DNA of 64,000 nucleotides from the NCBI RefSeq assembly GCF_000948985.2, contig NZ_CP059734.1:496001-560000 (forward strand), read 5' to 3'. Within the stretch, counting starts at the first letter, position 1. Every line of letters starts with the position of its first letter. This DNA is from Thalassomonas viridans. GTDB taxonomy: Bacteria; Pseudomonadota; Gammaproteobacteria; Enterobacterales; Alteromonadaceae. A program made the translations under genes and the position numbers. The notes beneath the pieces were generated by a model. That model was not told the origin of the DNA. It was given only the letters and a program-made list of their open reading frames with translations, and made no database searches. Of the stretch, positions 10,722 to 18,500 are shown piece after piece.

Positions 10722-12032
10722 ATGTATCTGATTTTTTGCGGCTATCAGCCTAAGATGTTCCGGCAGTTGCTGGAGCGCGAACAGCGGTTGATCCTGATAC
10801 TCGATGACAAGCTGCATACCCTGATTGAAAACATGCGGGCACATCATGCCCGCATCAATGAGCCCTTTGATGACCTGCTGGATAAAGTAAAATATTATTC
10901 TATCCGCTCCTACGATTCCCTGGAAGAGCTCCATGCGGTGTGCGTGGATATCAAGGTGAACAACTATGCCGTCTGCGGGGTGGGCCTGCTGGATGAGATG
11001 CGCCAGTATTGCGCCGGCTTTATTGCCAGCCAGTTTGACTGTCATCGTTTTTTACCGAGAAACCCGGAGATCTGCCGCGATAAGCGGGCCATGAAACATG
11101 CCCTGAAAAAGGCGGGGGTCCGCTGCGCCAACTTTGTTTCCGTGGCCGATACTCAGGATCCCTATGCCCGTCAGCAGGCTTCAGGGCTGGCGTTTCCCGT
11201 GATCGTTAAACCCGCCAGCGGCGTCGGCAGCACTTCAACCTTCCGTGCCGACAATGCCGGGGAATTACATAAGCGCTTCGATCAGCACAGGGCCGGCGGC
11301 CGGATTATTTCCGATCACCTGATAGTGGAAGAATTTGTCCGGGGAGAAGAATATCACTGCGATGTTATGTGGCTCAAGGGTCAGGCGGTGGCGTTCTCTG
11401 TGAGCAAATACCATAGCCCGGTGCTGGAAATCCGCAATAACGATAACATGTATCTTGGCGGCTGTTCCCTGCCCGAGAGCAAACACCAGGCATTGTATGC
11501 CAAAGCCAGAGCCCTGGCTGAGGTCGTGGTTGAGGTTGCCGGTATTGCTACCGGGCTCATCCATATGGAGTTTTTTGTTGAAGAGGACACTGGCGAGCTG
11601 GTGTTTTCCGAAGTGGGGGCACGCCTTGGCGGCGGCGCCATCAAGGATGTTATGTTGCAAAGGTTCGGCATGCCTTTGCTGGACAAATACATCAGTATTT
11701 TATCCGGCGACCAGGATCCGGCCTTTGACCATGAAGTGGCGCAGGATGCCTACCTGGGATATGTGCAGTTTGAGTCGGAAGAAGAAGGCACTATCGTTAA
11801 AATGACCCCGGCGCAGGAAATTGAGGCCATAGATGGCGTGCTCGAATGCATAGTGATACGGCCTGTGGGCAGTGTGCTGCCGCGTGATAACGCCCTGTGC
11901 CTGAAGATAGTTTTTAAGGCGGACGATTTGCCGGCCTTTGAAGCCGTCATGGAGCGGGTGGTGGCTCTGGTGAAGATAGAAACTGTGCCGGCAACGCCGG
12001 CTTCATCGCCGGAGGGAGAGCTAACGGGTTAA
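10722..12032 (+). CDS. ATP-grasp amino acid / peptide ligase
   Basis: A 436-residue ATP-grasp protein of the biotin-carboxylase / L-amino acid ligase fold. Visible motifs are the ATP lid (FPVIVKPASGVGSTST, about residues 159-174), VEEFVRGEEYHCDV (about 204-217), and the metal-binding strand HMEFFVEEDTGELVFSEVG ending in ARLGGG (about 279-304). A good RBS (GAGGA) precedes the ATG at 10722. Known family members (BacD/TabS-type ligases, carnosine synthase) make peptide bonds between free carboxylates and amines using ATP. Its place at the end of the NRPS operon suggests it adds an amino acid or joins two fragments. It is followed by a long hairpin (12232-12290). Substrates cannot be read from the sequence. 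Confidence 0.85.
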   Translation: MYLIFCGYQPKMFRQLLEREQRLILILDDKLHTLIENMRAHHARINEPFDDLLDKVKYYSIRSYDSLEELHAVCVDIKVNNYAVCGVGLLDEMRQYCAGFIASQFDCHRFLPRNPEICRDKRAMKHALKKAGVRCANFVSVADTQDPYARQQASGLAFPVIVKPASGVGSTSTFRADNAGELHKRFDQHRAGGRIISDHLIVEEFVRGEEYHCDVMWLKGQAVAFSVSKYHSPVLEIRNNDNMYLGGCSLPESKHQALYAKARALAEVVVEVAGIATGLIHMEFFVEEDTGELVFSEVGARLGGGAIKDVMLQRFGMPLLDKYISILSGDQDPAFDHEVAQDAYLGYVQFESEEEGTIVKMTPAQEIEAIDGVLECIVIRPVGSVLPRDNALCLKIVFKADDLPAFEAVMERVVALVKIETVPATPASSPEGELTG

Positions 12033-12231
12033 GCCGGCGTTTATCCTCCGGTGCCCGGCTCACATGAATTTTGTGGCTGATACAGGGATTATGCCTGAGT
12101 GAATGGAGTTTATTCTGTTTTTATTTCAGAAACCGCTTGTTTGTAGCTGGGGCTAGCCCCTTAACCCGTCACCGTTACCAGAGTGAGGCGGTTTATGCGG
12201 CATTGGCGCAGGGGGAGGCCATATCGCCGGT

Positions 12232-12290
12232 GGGCAGACAAGGCCCTTGCCGCCGGCTGCTAGCCGGTGCGGCAAGGGCCTTGTCTGCCC
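12232..12290. terminator. Long perfect inverted repeat between convergent genes
   Basis: A 22-bp perfect stem: arm 12232-12253 pairs with arm 12269-12290. The 15-base loop contains its own short GC-rich pairing. It lies between the stop of the plus-strand ATP-grasp gene and the stop codon of the minus-strand JmjC gene at 12293, so it probably ends transcription from both sides. Neither flank has a clear T-tract, so it is not a textbook intrinsic terminator; a role in blocking 3' exonucleases is equally possible. The rest of 12033-12231 holds nothing recognisable. Confidence 0.75.
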
Positions 12291-12292
12291 GG

Positions 12293-13219
12293 CTATTGTC
12301 CCGGGTGGTTATTAACCACCAGGAGCCTTTTTTTCAGCTTGTACAGCATATGCCGGGTTTTTTTGAAAGAGATCAGATAATGCATCAGGCTCAGCACTGC
12401 CGGCTTATTGAGTTTCCATTCGTTTATCCGGGAATTCCAAAAGAAGGCCACTGAGGCGTTCCAGTCCTTGCCCTGGGTGATATGTGCCCAGTGCAGGGGA
12501 ATAAAGACTGCATCTCCCGGGTTGAGCACCAGATCTATATATTCCGCCTTGCTGCTCTCGGGGAAGCTGGCTTCGTCTATGCCGGTAATATTGGGAAAGG
12601 TATCCCGGTTATGGTGATAAAAGTTGATCTTGCTGCGGTTGTAATAGGCGGTATAGACCTTGAAAGGGCTGAGTTTGCTAAATTGCGAAGGAGGATAAAG
12701 CCTGACATGCTTTTGTCCCTGTACCTGGCATAACATCGCCTGCCTGAAGGCATGATAATGTCCCACGCACTGGGTATTTCTACCCAGTATGACATAGCTG
12801 TCTGCCGGAGCTACAGACTCCATCAAAGGGCCGTGGGGCAAGTCATCTTCCGGCTGAGGGGTATCGGCCAAACGGCGGAAGCCTTTCATATCATAGCCGG
12901 CGATATGCAAACCGGGTTTGTCGGCGTCGGCATCTATGCAATCTTCGATGATCTCATGTATGCCCCGCGGCGGATACACTTCGATATCGCGGTAAACGAT
13001 AGACGGTCCTTTGGGCAACAGCCTGGACTGGGCAAGAAAATCCTTATAGGGCTTTAACATGTCTGCCAGGTACCGGGGGGACCAGCGTTTGACTGCCGGC
13101 CAGTGGTGATTTAATTGCCTGAACAGGATCGGCTGACAGGCCTTTTGGTGTTGCTTTAACTGCCGGATTTGTTCGCTCAGTTCTGTTTGCTGTGCATCAA
13201 TTTCTACTATATTCATCAT
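12293..13219 (-). CDS. JmjC/cupin_8-like oxygenase, copy 1
   Basis: Last gene of the minus-strand operon. I chose the internal ATG at 13219 because it gives 308 residues, the length of copy 2, and removes a 13-residue unconserved extension. Family features are the first metal-binding strand GHYHAFRQAMLCQVQGQKHV, LYPPS, and the second histidine in HWAHITQGKDW. JmjC/cupin_8 proteins normally bind Fe(II) with an HxD...H triad and hydroxylate proteins or small molecules using 2-oxoglutarate. Here the expected Asp is His (HYH), as in both tandem paralogues. Activity is therefore uncertain: it could be an oxygenase with a three-histidine site or a changed function. Probable role: oxidative tailoring of the cluster product. 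Confidence 0.75.
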   Translation of the reverse strand: MMNIVEIDAQQTELSEQIRQLKQHQKACQPILFRQLNHHWPAVKRWSPRYLADMLKPYKDFLAQSRLLPKGPSIVYRDIEVYPPRGIHEIIEDCIDADADKPGLHIAGYDMKGFRRLADTPQPEDDLPHGPLMESVAPADSYVILGRNTQCVGHYHAFRQAMLCQVQGQKHVRLYPPSQFSKLSPFKVYTAYYNRSKINFYHHNRDTFPNITGIDEASFPESSKAEYIDLVLNPGDAVFIPLHWAHITQGKDWNASVAFFWNSRINEWKLNKPAVLSLMHYLISFKKTRHMLYKLKKRLLVVNNHPGQ

Positions 13220-13326
13220 TATTAATCGTTTTCTTTGTCTTAGGGTTAAGACAGTCATGTGTTTTTTCGGGCAAAAAAGCTTTTGTATCCAAGCGCTTTT
13301 GCCCTATGTTTAGCGCCTTTTTCTGG

Positions 13327-14253
13327 CTAGCTTATCTGGCGGGACAAGCGTTTCATCCGCCGGTAGCCTTTTATTTTCCCGACCAGGGTAAACGGGAAGG
13401 CAACCAGCTTGATCGGGTAGCGCGCCAGGGTGCGTATCGCCGGGTAGTTGCATCCCCATTCGCGCCAGCGGGCTTTCCAAAAATACGCCATGGAGACGTT
13501 CCAGTCTTTGCCTTGGGTGACATGGGTCCAATGGACAGGAATAAATAAGGCATCCCCCGGGTTGAGTACCAGATCCCTGTACCTTGCCTTGGCTGCTTCG
13601 GGATAGCGTTGGACATCCATGCCCCGGGTGTTGGGGAAGTCCTGACGGTTATGCTGGTAAAAATTGATTTTACAGCGGCTGAAATGCTTGCTGAAAATAC
13701 TGAACCCCTGGAGTTTGCCAAACTCCGAAGGCGGGTATAGGCGGACATGTTTCTGCCCCTGCATCTGGCATAAAAGTGCCTGTAGTTCGGGGTGGAAATG
13801 TCCAACACACTGGGTATTGCGTCCCATAAAGAGTTCGCCGTAGTCCGGATTGATCGCCTGCAACAGCGGGGACTGGGGAGCATCCTGTTCAAGGTAATGC
13901 AGCCGGGTCATGCGCATGCCGGGGACGTAGATTTCCCTGGCTTTATCTTCGGGGTCAATACAGTCGGCCACTATCTCGCTAATGGGCTGAGGCGCCATAG
14001 TAATGTCTTTATAGCTGATATTCTCCGTGCCGACCGGGGTATGGCGCCGCGGTGATATGACGTCGCCCTCGTTTTTGATCATTTGGTGAAAATATTCCGG
14101 GGTCCAGCGTTTCAGGGCTTTGGCATCCAGGTTTAGTCCGCGGATCAACACCGGCTGGCAGCTGTTGATATAGCGATCTAATTCTTTTTTACTGCAGCCG
14201 GCATCGGTTTCAAACAAAACCAGCTCAGGTGCAGGGCTCGTTTCTTGTGTCAT
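13327..14253 (-). CDS. JmjC/cupin_8-like oxygenase, copy 2
   Basis: A 308-residue paralogue of its two neighbours. The start at 14253 has a GGAG box 9 bases upstream. The cupin core is visible as NTQCVGHFHPELQALLCQM, then GQKHVRLYPPS, and a distal PVHWTHVTQGKDWNVSMAYF. The normal HxD iron motif reads HFH. A conserved N-terminal region (QPVLIRGLN; RRHTPVGTENISYKDI; VADCIDPEDKAREIYVPGMR) is shared with copy 3 and more weakly with copy 1. It lies 20 bp from copy 3 and is probably co-transcribed with the PAPS and diaminopropionate genes. Probable Fe-dependent tailoring oxygenase; the substrate is unknown. Confidence 0.78.
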   Translation of the reverse strand: MTQETSPAPELVLFETDAGCSKKELDRYINSCQPVLIRGLNLDAKALKRWTPEYFHQMIKNEGDVISPRRHTPVGTENISYKDITMAPQPISEIVADCIDPEDKAREIYVPGMRMTRLHYLEQDAPQSPLLQAINPDYGELFMGRNTQCVGHFHPELQALLCQMQGQKHVRLYPPSEFGKLQGFSIFSKHFSRCKINFYQHNRQDFPNTRGMDVQRYPEAAKARYRDLVLNPGDALFIPVHWTHVTQGKDWNVSMAYFWKARWREWGCNYPAIRTLARYPIKLVAFPFTLVGKIKGYRRMKRLSRQIS

Positions 14254-14273
14254 CTTGGGTTGCTCCGTGGTTG

Positions 14274-15209
14274 CTATTTGGGCATTTTGGCCGTGCGTGA
14301 CTGTTTCGACAGCAGGGCCAGGCGAAAAAGTGTATACAGGCGGGCAGGTATGCTAAAAGGAAACCTCAGAGTTTTTATCGGGTAGCTCATCAGGGTCCGT
14401 ATGGCCGGGCCATTGACTTTCCAGTCGCGCAGGCGGGCCCGCCAGAAATAAACCATAGAGACATTCCAGTCCTTGCCCTGGGTGACATGGGTCCAGTGAA
14501 TGGGGATAAAGAGCGCATCTCCGGGTTCAACTACCACGTCTATGCATTGGGCGCGGACGGCGTCCGGATAGCGATGGGGATCTATGCCCCGGGTATTGGG
14601 AAAGTCCTGGCGATTGTGCTGGAAATAATTGATTTTCGAGCGGTTAAAGTACTTGGTAAAGGCGCTGAAAGGGCTTAATTTATTCAGCTGTGAAGGGGGA
14701 TATAACCTGACATGCTTTCGCCCCTGCATCTGGCATAACAGCGCCTGGGAATCCCGGTGGAAATGCGCAACGCACTGGGTGTTGCGGCCCATAAAGACTT
14801 CGCCGTACACGCCGGCAATATCCCTGAGCAGGGATGTCCTGGGGGCATCCTGCTCCATGTATTGCAGGTTGCGCATCCTTATCCCGGGAACATAGATCTC
14901 TTTGTCGGGATCTTCCGGATCTATGCAATCCGCCACGATTTCACTGATGGGTTGGGGCGCCAGGGTGATATCTTTAAAATTGATTTTTTGGCTGCCGACC
15001 GGGGTGAGCCGCCTGGGAGAGATCACATCGCCGTTTTTTTTGATCATGTCAAAAAAGTATTCCGGCGTCCAGCACCCTATGGCCCTGGCGCCTTTGTTCA
15101 GGCCGCGTATGATCACCGGCTGGCCATTGCTCAGGTGCTTATCCAGTTCCCGGGGGGTGAATGAGCTGTCACCCTGGTGCAATGCTAAGGCATTTTTTAT
15201 CTGTTTCAT
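14274..15209 (-). CDS. JmjC/cupin_8-like oxygenase, copy 3
   Basis: A 311-residue paralogue and the first of the three tandem JmjC genes in transcription order. Its ATG overlaps the TGA of cysQ (ATGA, 15206-15209), which implies translational coupling to the sulfate-activation genes. Core motifs are VAHFHRDSQALLCQMQGRKH, RLYPPSQ and PIHWTHVTQGKDWNVSMVYF; HFH again replaces the canonical HxD. Copies 2 and 3 are closer to each other than to copy 1, consistent with stepwise tandem duplication. Possible jobs include hydroxylation of an amino-acid side chain or of the azetidinone ring, but nothing in the sequence fixes the substrate. Confidence 0.78.
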   Translation of the reverse strand: MKQIKNALALHQGDSSFTPRELDKHLSNGQPVIIRGLNKGARAIGCWTPEYFFDMIKKNGDVISPRRLTPVGSQKINFKDITLAPQPISEIVADCIDPEDPDKEIYVPGIRMRNLQYMEQDAPRTSLLRDIAGVYGEVFMGRNTQCVAHFHRDSQALLCQMQGRKHVRLYPPSQLNKLSPFSAFTKYFNRSKINYFQHNRQDFPNTRGIDPHRYPDAVRAQCIDVVVEPGDALFIPIHWTHVTQGKDWNVSMVYFWRARLRDWKVNGPAIRTLMSYPIKTLRFPFSIPARLYTLFRLALLSKQSRTAKMPK

Positions 15210-15961
15210 AAAGGAGCCCTTACGAAGTGGAGATCATTTCGACTGGCGATAAAATGATTGTTGACTAAATTTTCTTTGTTGTAGGTCAGCGGCTTTGCGG
15301 TGACGACATCGATAAGTTTACAGCCGGCTTCATTGGCTATGATATGGCTGGCGGCCGTGTCCCATTCCTTGGTGCCGTTCAGGCGCGGGTAAACATCTAT
15401 GACACCTTCCGCCAGTTTGCAGATTTTTATCGAAGAGCCGAACCGGGTGATCCGGGTAATCTTGTGGGCGGCAAAAAACTCGCTGACCAAAGGGGTCGAG
15501 TGAAAGATGCTGTCGCTGGCGATCAAGTCCCGGCGCTGCGACCGGTTGATGATGCGCCGGCCATTTTTAAAGGCGCCGCTATTTTTTTCAGCATAATAAA
15601 CATCTCCCGTCACCGGCAGCAGCACAACCCCGAGCACGGGCTGACGGTTTTCCATCAAGGCGATATTGACGGTAAAGCCGTCATTTTTGGCGATAAAGTC
15701 CTTAGTGCCGTCCAGCGGATCCACCAGCCAGTATTTTTGCCAGTGCCGGCGCTGCGCATACGCCACCGGTGATTCTTCGGTTAATACCGGATAACCGCCT
15801 ATCCCGGCTAACCCGGCGATAATAATATCATTGGCGGCCAGATCCGCCCGGGTAACCGGCGATGCATCCGCTTTTTGCCCGACGGTAAAGTCGCCCCGGT
15901 GATAAACCTCTAATATGGCCTGCGCCGCCTGTTGAGCGACCCGGATCACTGAATCTATCAT
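15206..15961 (-). CDS. cysQ: 3'(2'),5'-bisphosphate nucleotidase (CysQ-like)
   Basis: A 251-residue inositol-monophosphatase-superfamily enzyme. The metal-binding motifs are present: LTEESP, WLVDPLDGTKDF (DPLDGT), and the distal WDTAASHIIANEAG. CysQ hydrolyses 3'-phosphoadenosine 5'-phosphate (PAP), the inhibitory by-product of PAPS-dependent sulfotransferases, to AMP. Its start overlaps the pyruvate-kinase-like gene by ATGA (15958-15961), and its stop overlaps the next JmjC gene. Being encoded beside ATP sulfurylase, APS kinase and a sulfotransferase strongly implies PAP removal during heavy sulfation rather than general sulfur assimilation. Confidence 0.92.
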   Translation of the reverse strand: MIDSVIRVAQQAAQAILEVYHRGDFTVGQKADASPVTRADLAANDIIIAGLAGIGGYPVLTEESPVAYAQRRHWQKYWLVDPLDGTKDFIAKNDGFTVNIALMENRQPVLGVVLLPVTGDVYYAEKNSGAFKNGRRIINRSQRRDLIASDSIFHSTPLVSEFFAAHKITRITRFGSSIKICKLAEGVIDVYPRLNGTKEWDTAASHIIANEAGCKLIDVVTAKPLTYNKENLVNNHFIASRNDLHFVRAPL

Positions 15962-16923
15962 GGGTATCGGGTCTCGTTTGCTATTTCGTTCATCAGTTTC
16001 ACTATAGTATCCAGGCAGGCCTTGGGGTGCTGGCCGATGGCCGTTTCTTCGGACATCTGTACCCCGTAAATGCCGCTGCGCAAGGTATTGTACATATCGA
16101 TCACCTCAGGGATGGTCGGCACGGGATGGATTTCCATGTTTTTCAGAAACTGGGTGGCCAGGAAGACTTTTTTATTATGGTAAAGGGCTTTGTTCACGAT
16201 AAAAGCCTGGAAGGCCGGAATTTTTTCCAGGCTTACCTCGGTTGACAAGTCTCCCCGGTCGATGAGGATATAGTCTACTTCCGCTAAAATCTCATTCAGG
16301 TGGTCAACGGCGGATTTTGTCTCTACTTTCGAGATAAGGGCGGTTTGCGGATTGATTACCTGCTTTGCTTCTTTGATATCGGCGGCATGGCGGACAAAGG
16401 AGAGGCCGACATATGCCAGCTGATGTTTGTTGGCCAGCCCGATCAGCGCCAGATCTTTTTCAAACAGGAAGGGCATGTCCTGATGGATGCCGCGAACATG
16501 CATGCCTTTGTTGTTGTGCAGCTCCCCGGTGGAATGAGACATAAAACGTATAACCTGGCGCCCGGTATCTATGTGGTCAACGACAAAGTGGAAAATGGAG
16601 TCATTGGCCCATACCTGATCGCCTACCTGAATATGCCGGTAAAAGTCGGTGTAGTTGGTTTGTTCAAAGGCCAGTTCGAAGGTCTCCCCTTTAACCAGCT
16701 TGACCGGACTGGCCAGATTGGCTGTCCTGATCTTGTTGCCCGGCAGATCCATCAGGATCTCGGCATCCGGCACCTGCTCCCGTATGGTAAGAATATAGTT
16801 TTCAATGTCGGCCAGGGTGCCATGGGCGCCATTGATGCGGTAGATATTGCGTTCGTGGTGTACTTGTGTCAGGGGCACCCGGTGCAACAGGGAAGGGCCG
16901 ACAGTGGCTATGATCTTCTTCAT
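15958..16923 (-). CDS. Short pyruvate-kinase-like protein (321 aa)
   Basis: The sequence follows the pyruvate kinase TIM barrel but is 321 residues rather than the usual roughly 470, and the C-terminal allosteric domain is absent. Retained motifs are KKIIATVGPS at the N-terminus, MDLPGNKIRT, ALISKVET with the catalytic Lys, IDRGDLSTEV with the metal-binding region, ATQFLKNME, and MSEETAIGQHP. Changes from consensus are RINGAHG in place of NFSHG and DLPGNK in place of DTKGPE. It lies between sat (4 bp) and cysQ (ATGA overlap). Pyruvate kinase makes ATP from PEP and ADP, so it could regenerate ATP for the two ATP-consuming steps of PAPS synthesis. A different phosphoenol or phosphoryl reaction is also possible. 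Confidence 0.82.
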   Translation of the reverse strand: MKKIIATVGPSLLHRVPLTQVHHERNIYRINGAHGTLADIENYILTIREQVPDAEILMDLPGNKIRTANLASPVKLVKGETFELAFEQTNYTDFYRHIQVGDQVWANDSIFHFVVDHIDTGRQVIRFMSHSTGELHNNKGMHVRGIHQDMPFLFEKDLALIGLANKHQLAYVGLSFVRHAADIKEAKQVINPQTALISKVETKSAVDHLNEILAEVDYILIDRGDLSTEVSLEKIPAFQAFIVNKALYHNKKVFLATQFLKNMEIHPVPTIPEVIDMYNTLRSGIYGVQMSEETAIGQHPKACLDTIVKLMNEIANETRYP

Positions 16924-16927
16924 GATA

Positions 16928-17998
16928 TTATTCCGTAATAAATTTATGTTGTTTCAGGCTGATAATGGCATCAGCCACTTCTTTTCTCATCAAACGCTCG
17001 CCGGGGCGCTGATCTTGGGCCAGCATGGCGCGGATCTTGGTGCCGCTGATGCTTTCCCGCTCACTGTGCGGGTGGGCGCAGGTATTATCCGAGACGATTT
17101 GTTCGCATTTATGGCAATAAAACGGCTCTTTCAGCAGCAATAAGGTGATGCCCAGATCATGTTTGGCCATCAGTTTTCTTGCCAGGTCATGGGCTTCGTA
17201 TTTGCCGTAATAATCCCCGACGCCGGCATGATCCCGGCCGATAATAAAATGGCTGCAGCCGAGGTTGCGCCGTATGATGGCGTGAAAAATGGCTTCCCTG
17301 GGCCCGGCATATCGCATCGGGGTCTTTAAGGTGTCCAGGTGAACCCTTAAACCGCAATAATACTCGTCCAGCATTGCCCGGTAGCCGTTGACCACGGCGG
17401 TTTCGCTAAAGTCCCCGGCTTTCTTCCAGCCCACCAGGGGATTGATAAACAGGCCGTCGCAGGTTTCCAGCGCAACCCGCTGCAGGTATTCGTGGGCTTT
17501 ATGCACCGGATTGCGGGTTTGAAAGCCGGCGACGCTTTTCCAGCCCTGCGCTTTAAAGAAATTACGGGTCTTTTCCGGGGTCAGGGCCCCTTCCTGCACC
17601 TGGGGTTCGGTGATCACGACTTTGCCCCCCACCCGGTACGGCTGGCGGCTGTGCTCCCTGGCGACGCCGGGATGGGCGAGATCCCCGGTATTAAAGACCT
17701 TGATGGTGTCGGCGGCAATGTCCACCTGATAACAGTCCGCAATTTCGATAAAGCCGATTTCACGGTCCTGATAACGCAAATACAACCTGGGCACATGCTG
17801 GCTAAGCCGGTAAGTCTCGGGATCGACATCTAAACTTATGGGTATGGTCCAGGGCTCGCCGCTGGTTAACTGCATCTTGTCGGTGACGCCCCGGTAGTCT
17901 GATGCCTTCATAAACCCGGTCAGGGGGGCAAATAAGCCGGTGGCCAGATTGATACAATCCTGCAGTGCTTCCGGGGTGAGTGAAGTGCTATTTTTCAT
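16928..17998 (-). CDS. sat: ATP sulfurylase (single-chain Sat type)
   Basis: A 356-residue sulfate adenylyltransferase that makes adenosine 5'-phosphosulfate (APS) from sulfate and ATP. Diagnostic motifs are the nucleotide-binding QTRNPVHKAHEYLQR (about residues 160-174), INPLVGWKKAGDF, and GRDHAGVGDYYGKYEAHDL (about 258-276). A zinc-ribbon-like FYCHKCEQIVSDNTCAH follows, then GTKIRAML. This is the homomeric Sat family, not the CysD/CysN heterodimer common in gammaproteobacterial assimilation, so it is probably a pathway-dedicated copy. It overlaps cysC by 11 bp and is followed 4 bp later by the pyruvate-kinase-like gene. Confidence 0.95.
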   Translation of the reverse strand: MKNSTSLTPEALQDCINLATGLFAPLTGFMKASDYRGVTDKMQLTSGEPWTIPISLDVDPETYRLSQHVPRLYLRYQDREIGFIEIADCYQVDIAADTIKVFNTGDLAHPGVAREHSRQPYRVGGKVVITEPQVQEGALTPEKTRNFFKAQGWKSVAGFQTRNPVHKAHEYLQRVALETCDGLFINPLVGWKKAGDFSETAVVNGYRAMLDEYYCGLRVHLDTLKTPMRYAGPREAIFHAIIRRNLGCSHFIIGRDHAGVGDYYGKYEAHDLARKLMAKHDLGITLLLLKEPFYCHKCEQIVSDNTCAHPHSERESISGTKIRAMLAQDQRPGERLMRKEVADAIISLKQHKFITE

Positions 17999-18500
17999 GG
18001 TGAAAACCTTTTTGTAACAATGACTTTAGCCTGGCGAAGGAATCATCGACGCTTTCCTTATCCACATCGAGCACCAGTTCATTGCTTAGCGGCGGCTCGA
18101 ATGTCATGTCTACCCCCACCAGGGGAGTTTTATTCATATGGTCTTTATAAATATTTTTAACGTCATTTGTCCGGGCGTGCCGGATGTCCTTACGCAGGTA
18201 AACTTGCTGGTAATTATCGAATTTTTGCCGGGCGAAACGGCGTAAATCTTCAAAAGGCGAGATGTTGCACACTATGGGGATAATGCCGTTTTGTTCCAGC
18301 ACACGGGCGGCGAGCATGATACGCTTGATGTTGTGGCGCCTGTCCGGCGGGCTATAGCCGAGATCATTGTCGTAAAAGTCCCGCACGAGATCGCCGTCGA
18401 GGAGAAAGGACTTGATTCCCTGCGCATCGCAGTAGCTTTTGAGCCTGTTGCCCAGGGTGGATTTACCTGCACCCGAGACACCCAATAACCAGATAACCAT
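17988..18500 (-). CDS. cysC: Adenylylsulfate (APS) kinase
   Basis: A 170-residue P-loop kinase that phosphorylates APS to PAPS, the sulfonate donor for sulfotransferases. The Walker A motif GVSGAGKSTLGNRL is near the N-terminus; LLDGDLVRDFYDNDLGYSPPDRRHNI is the CysC-type substrate loop, given here only as the DGD..R..LGYS..DR.HNI pattern; VCNISPFEDLRR follows. The ATG at 18500 overlaps the TGA of the upstream permease gene by one base; a GTG one codon earlier is also possible. With Sat it forms a complete two-gene PAPS generator directly coupled to the sulfotransferase operon. Confidence 0.94.
   Translation of the reverse strand: MVIWLLGVSGAGKSTLGNRLKSYCDAQGIKSFLLDGDLVRDFYDNDLGYSPPDRRHNIKRIMLAARVLEQNGIIPIVCNISPFEDLRRFARQKFDNYQQVYLRKDIRHARTNDVKNIYKDHMNKTPLVGVDMTFEPPLSNELVLDVDKESVDDSFARLKSLLQKGFHHEK

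Noticed and set aside
16494..16506. Another CATGCATG occurrence
   Set aside because: It lies within the pyruvate-kinase-like coding region and lacks the flanking palindrome arms, so it is not a third regulatory copy.
16300..16938. Plus-strand open frame of about 210 codons opposite the pyruvate-kinase-like gene
   Set aside because: Antisense shadow of a recognisable enzyme, without its own motifs.
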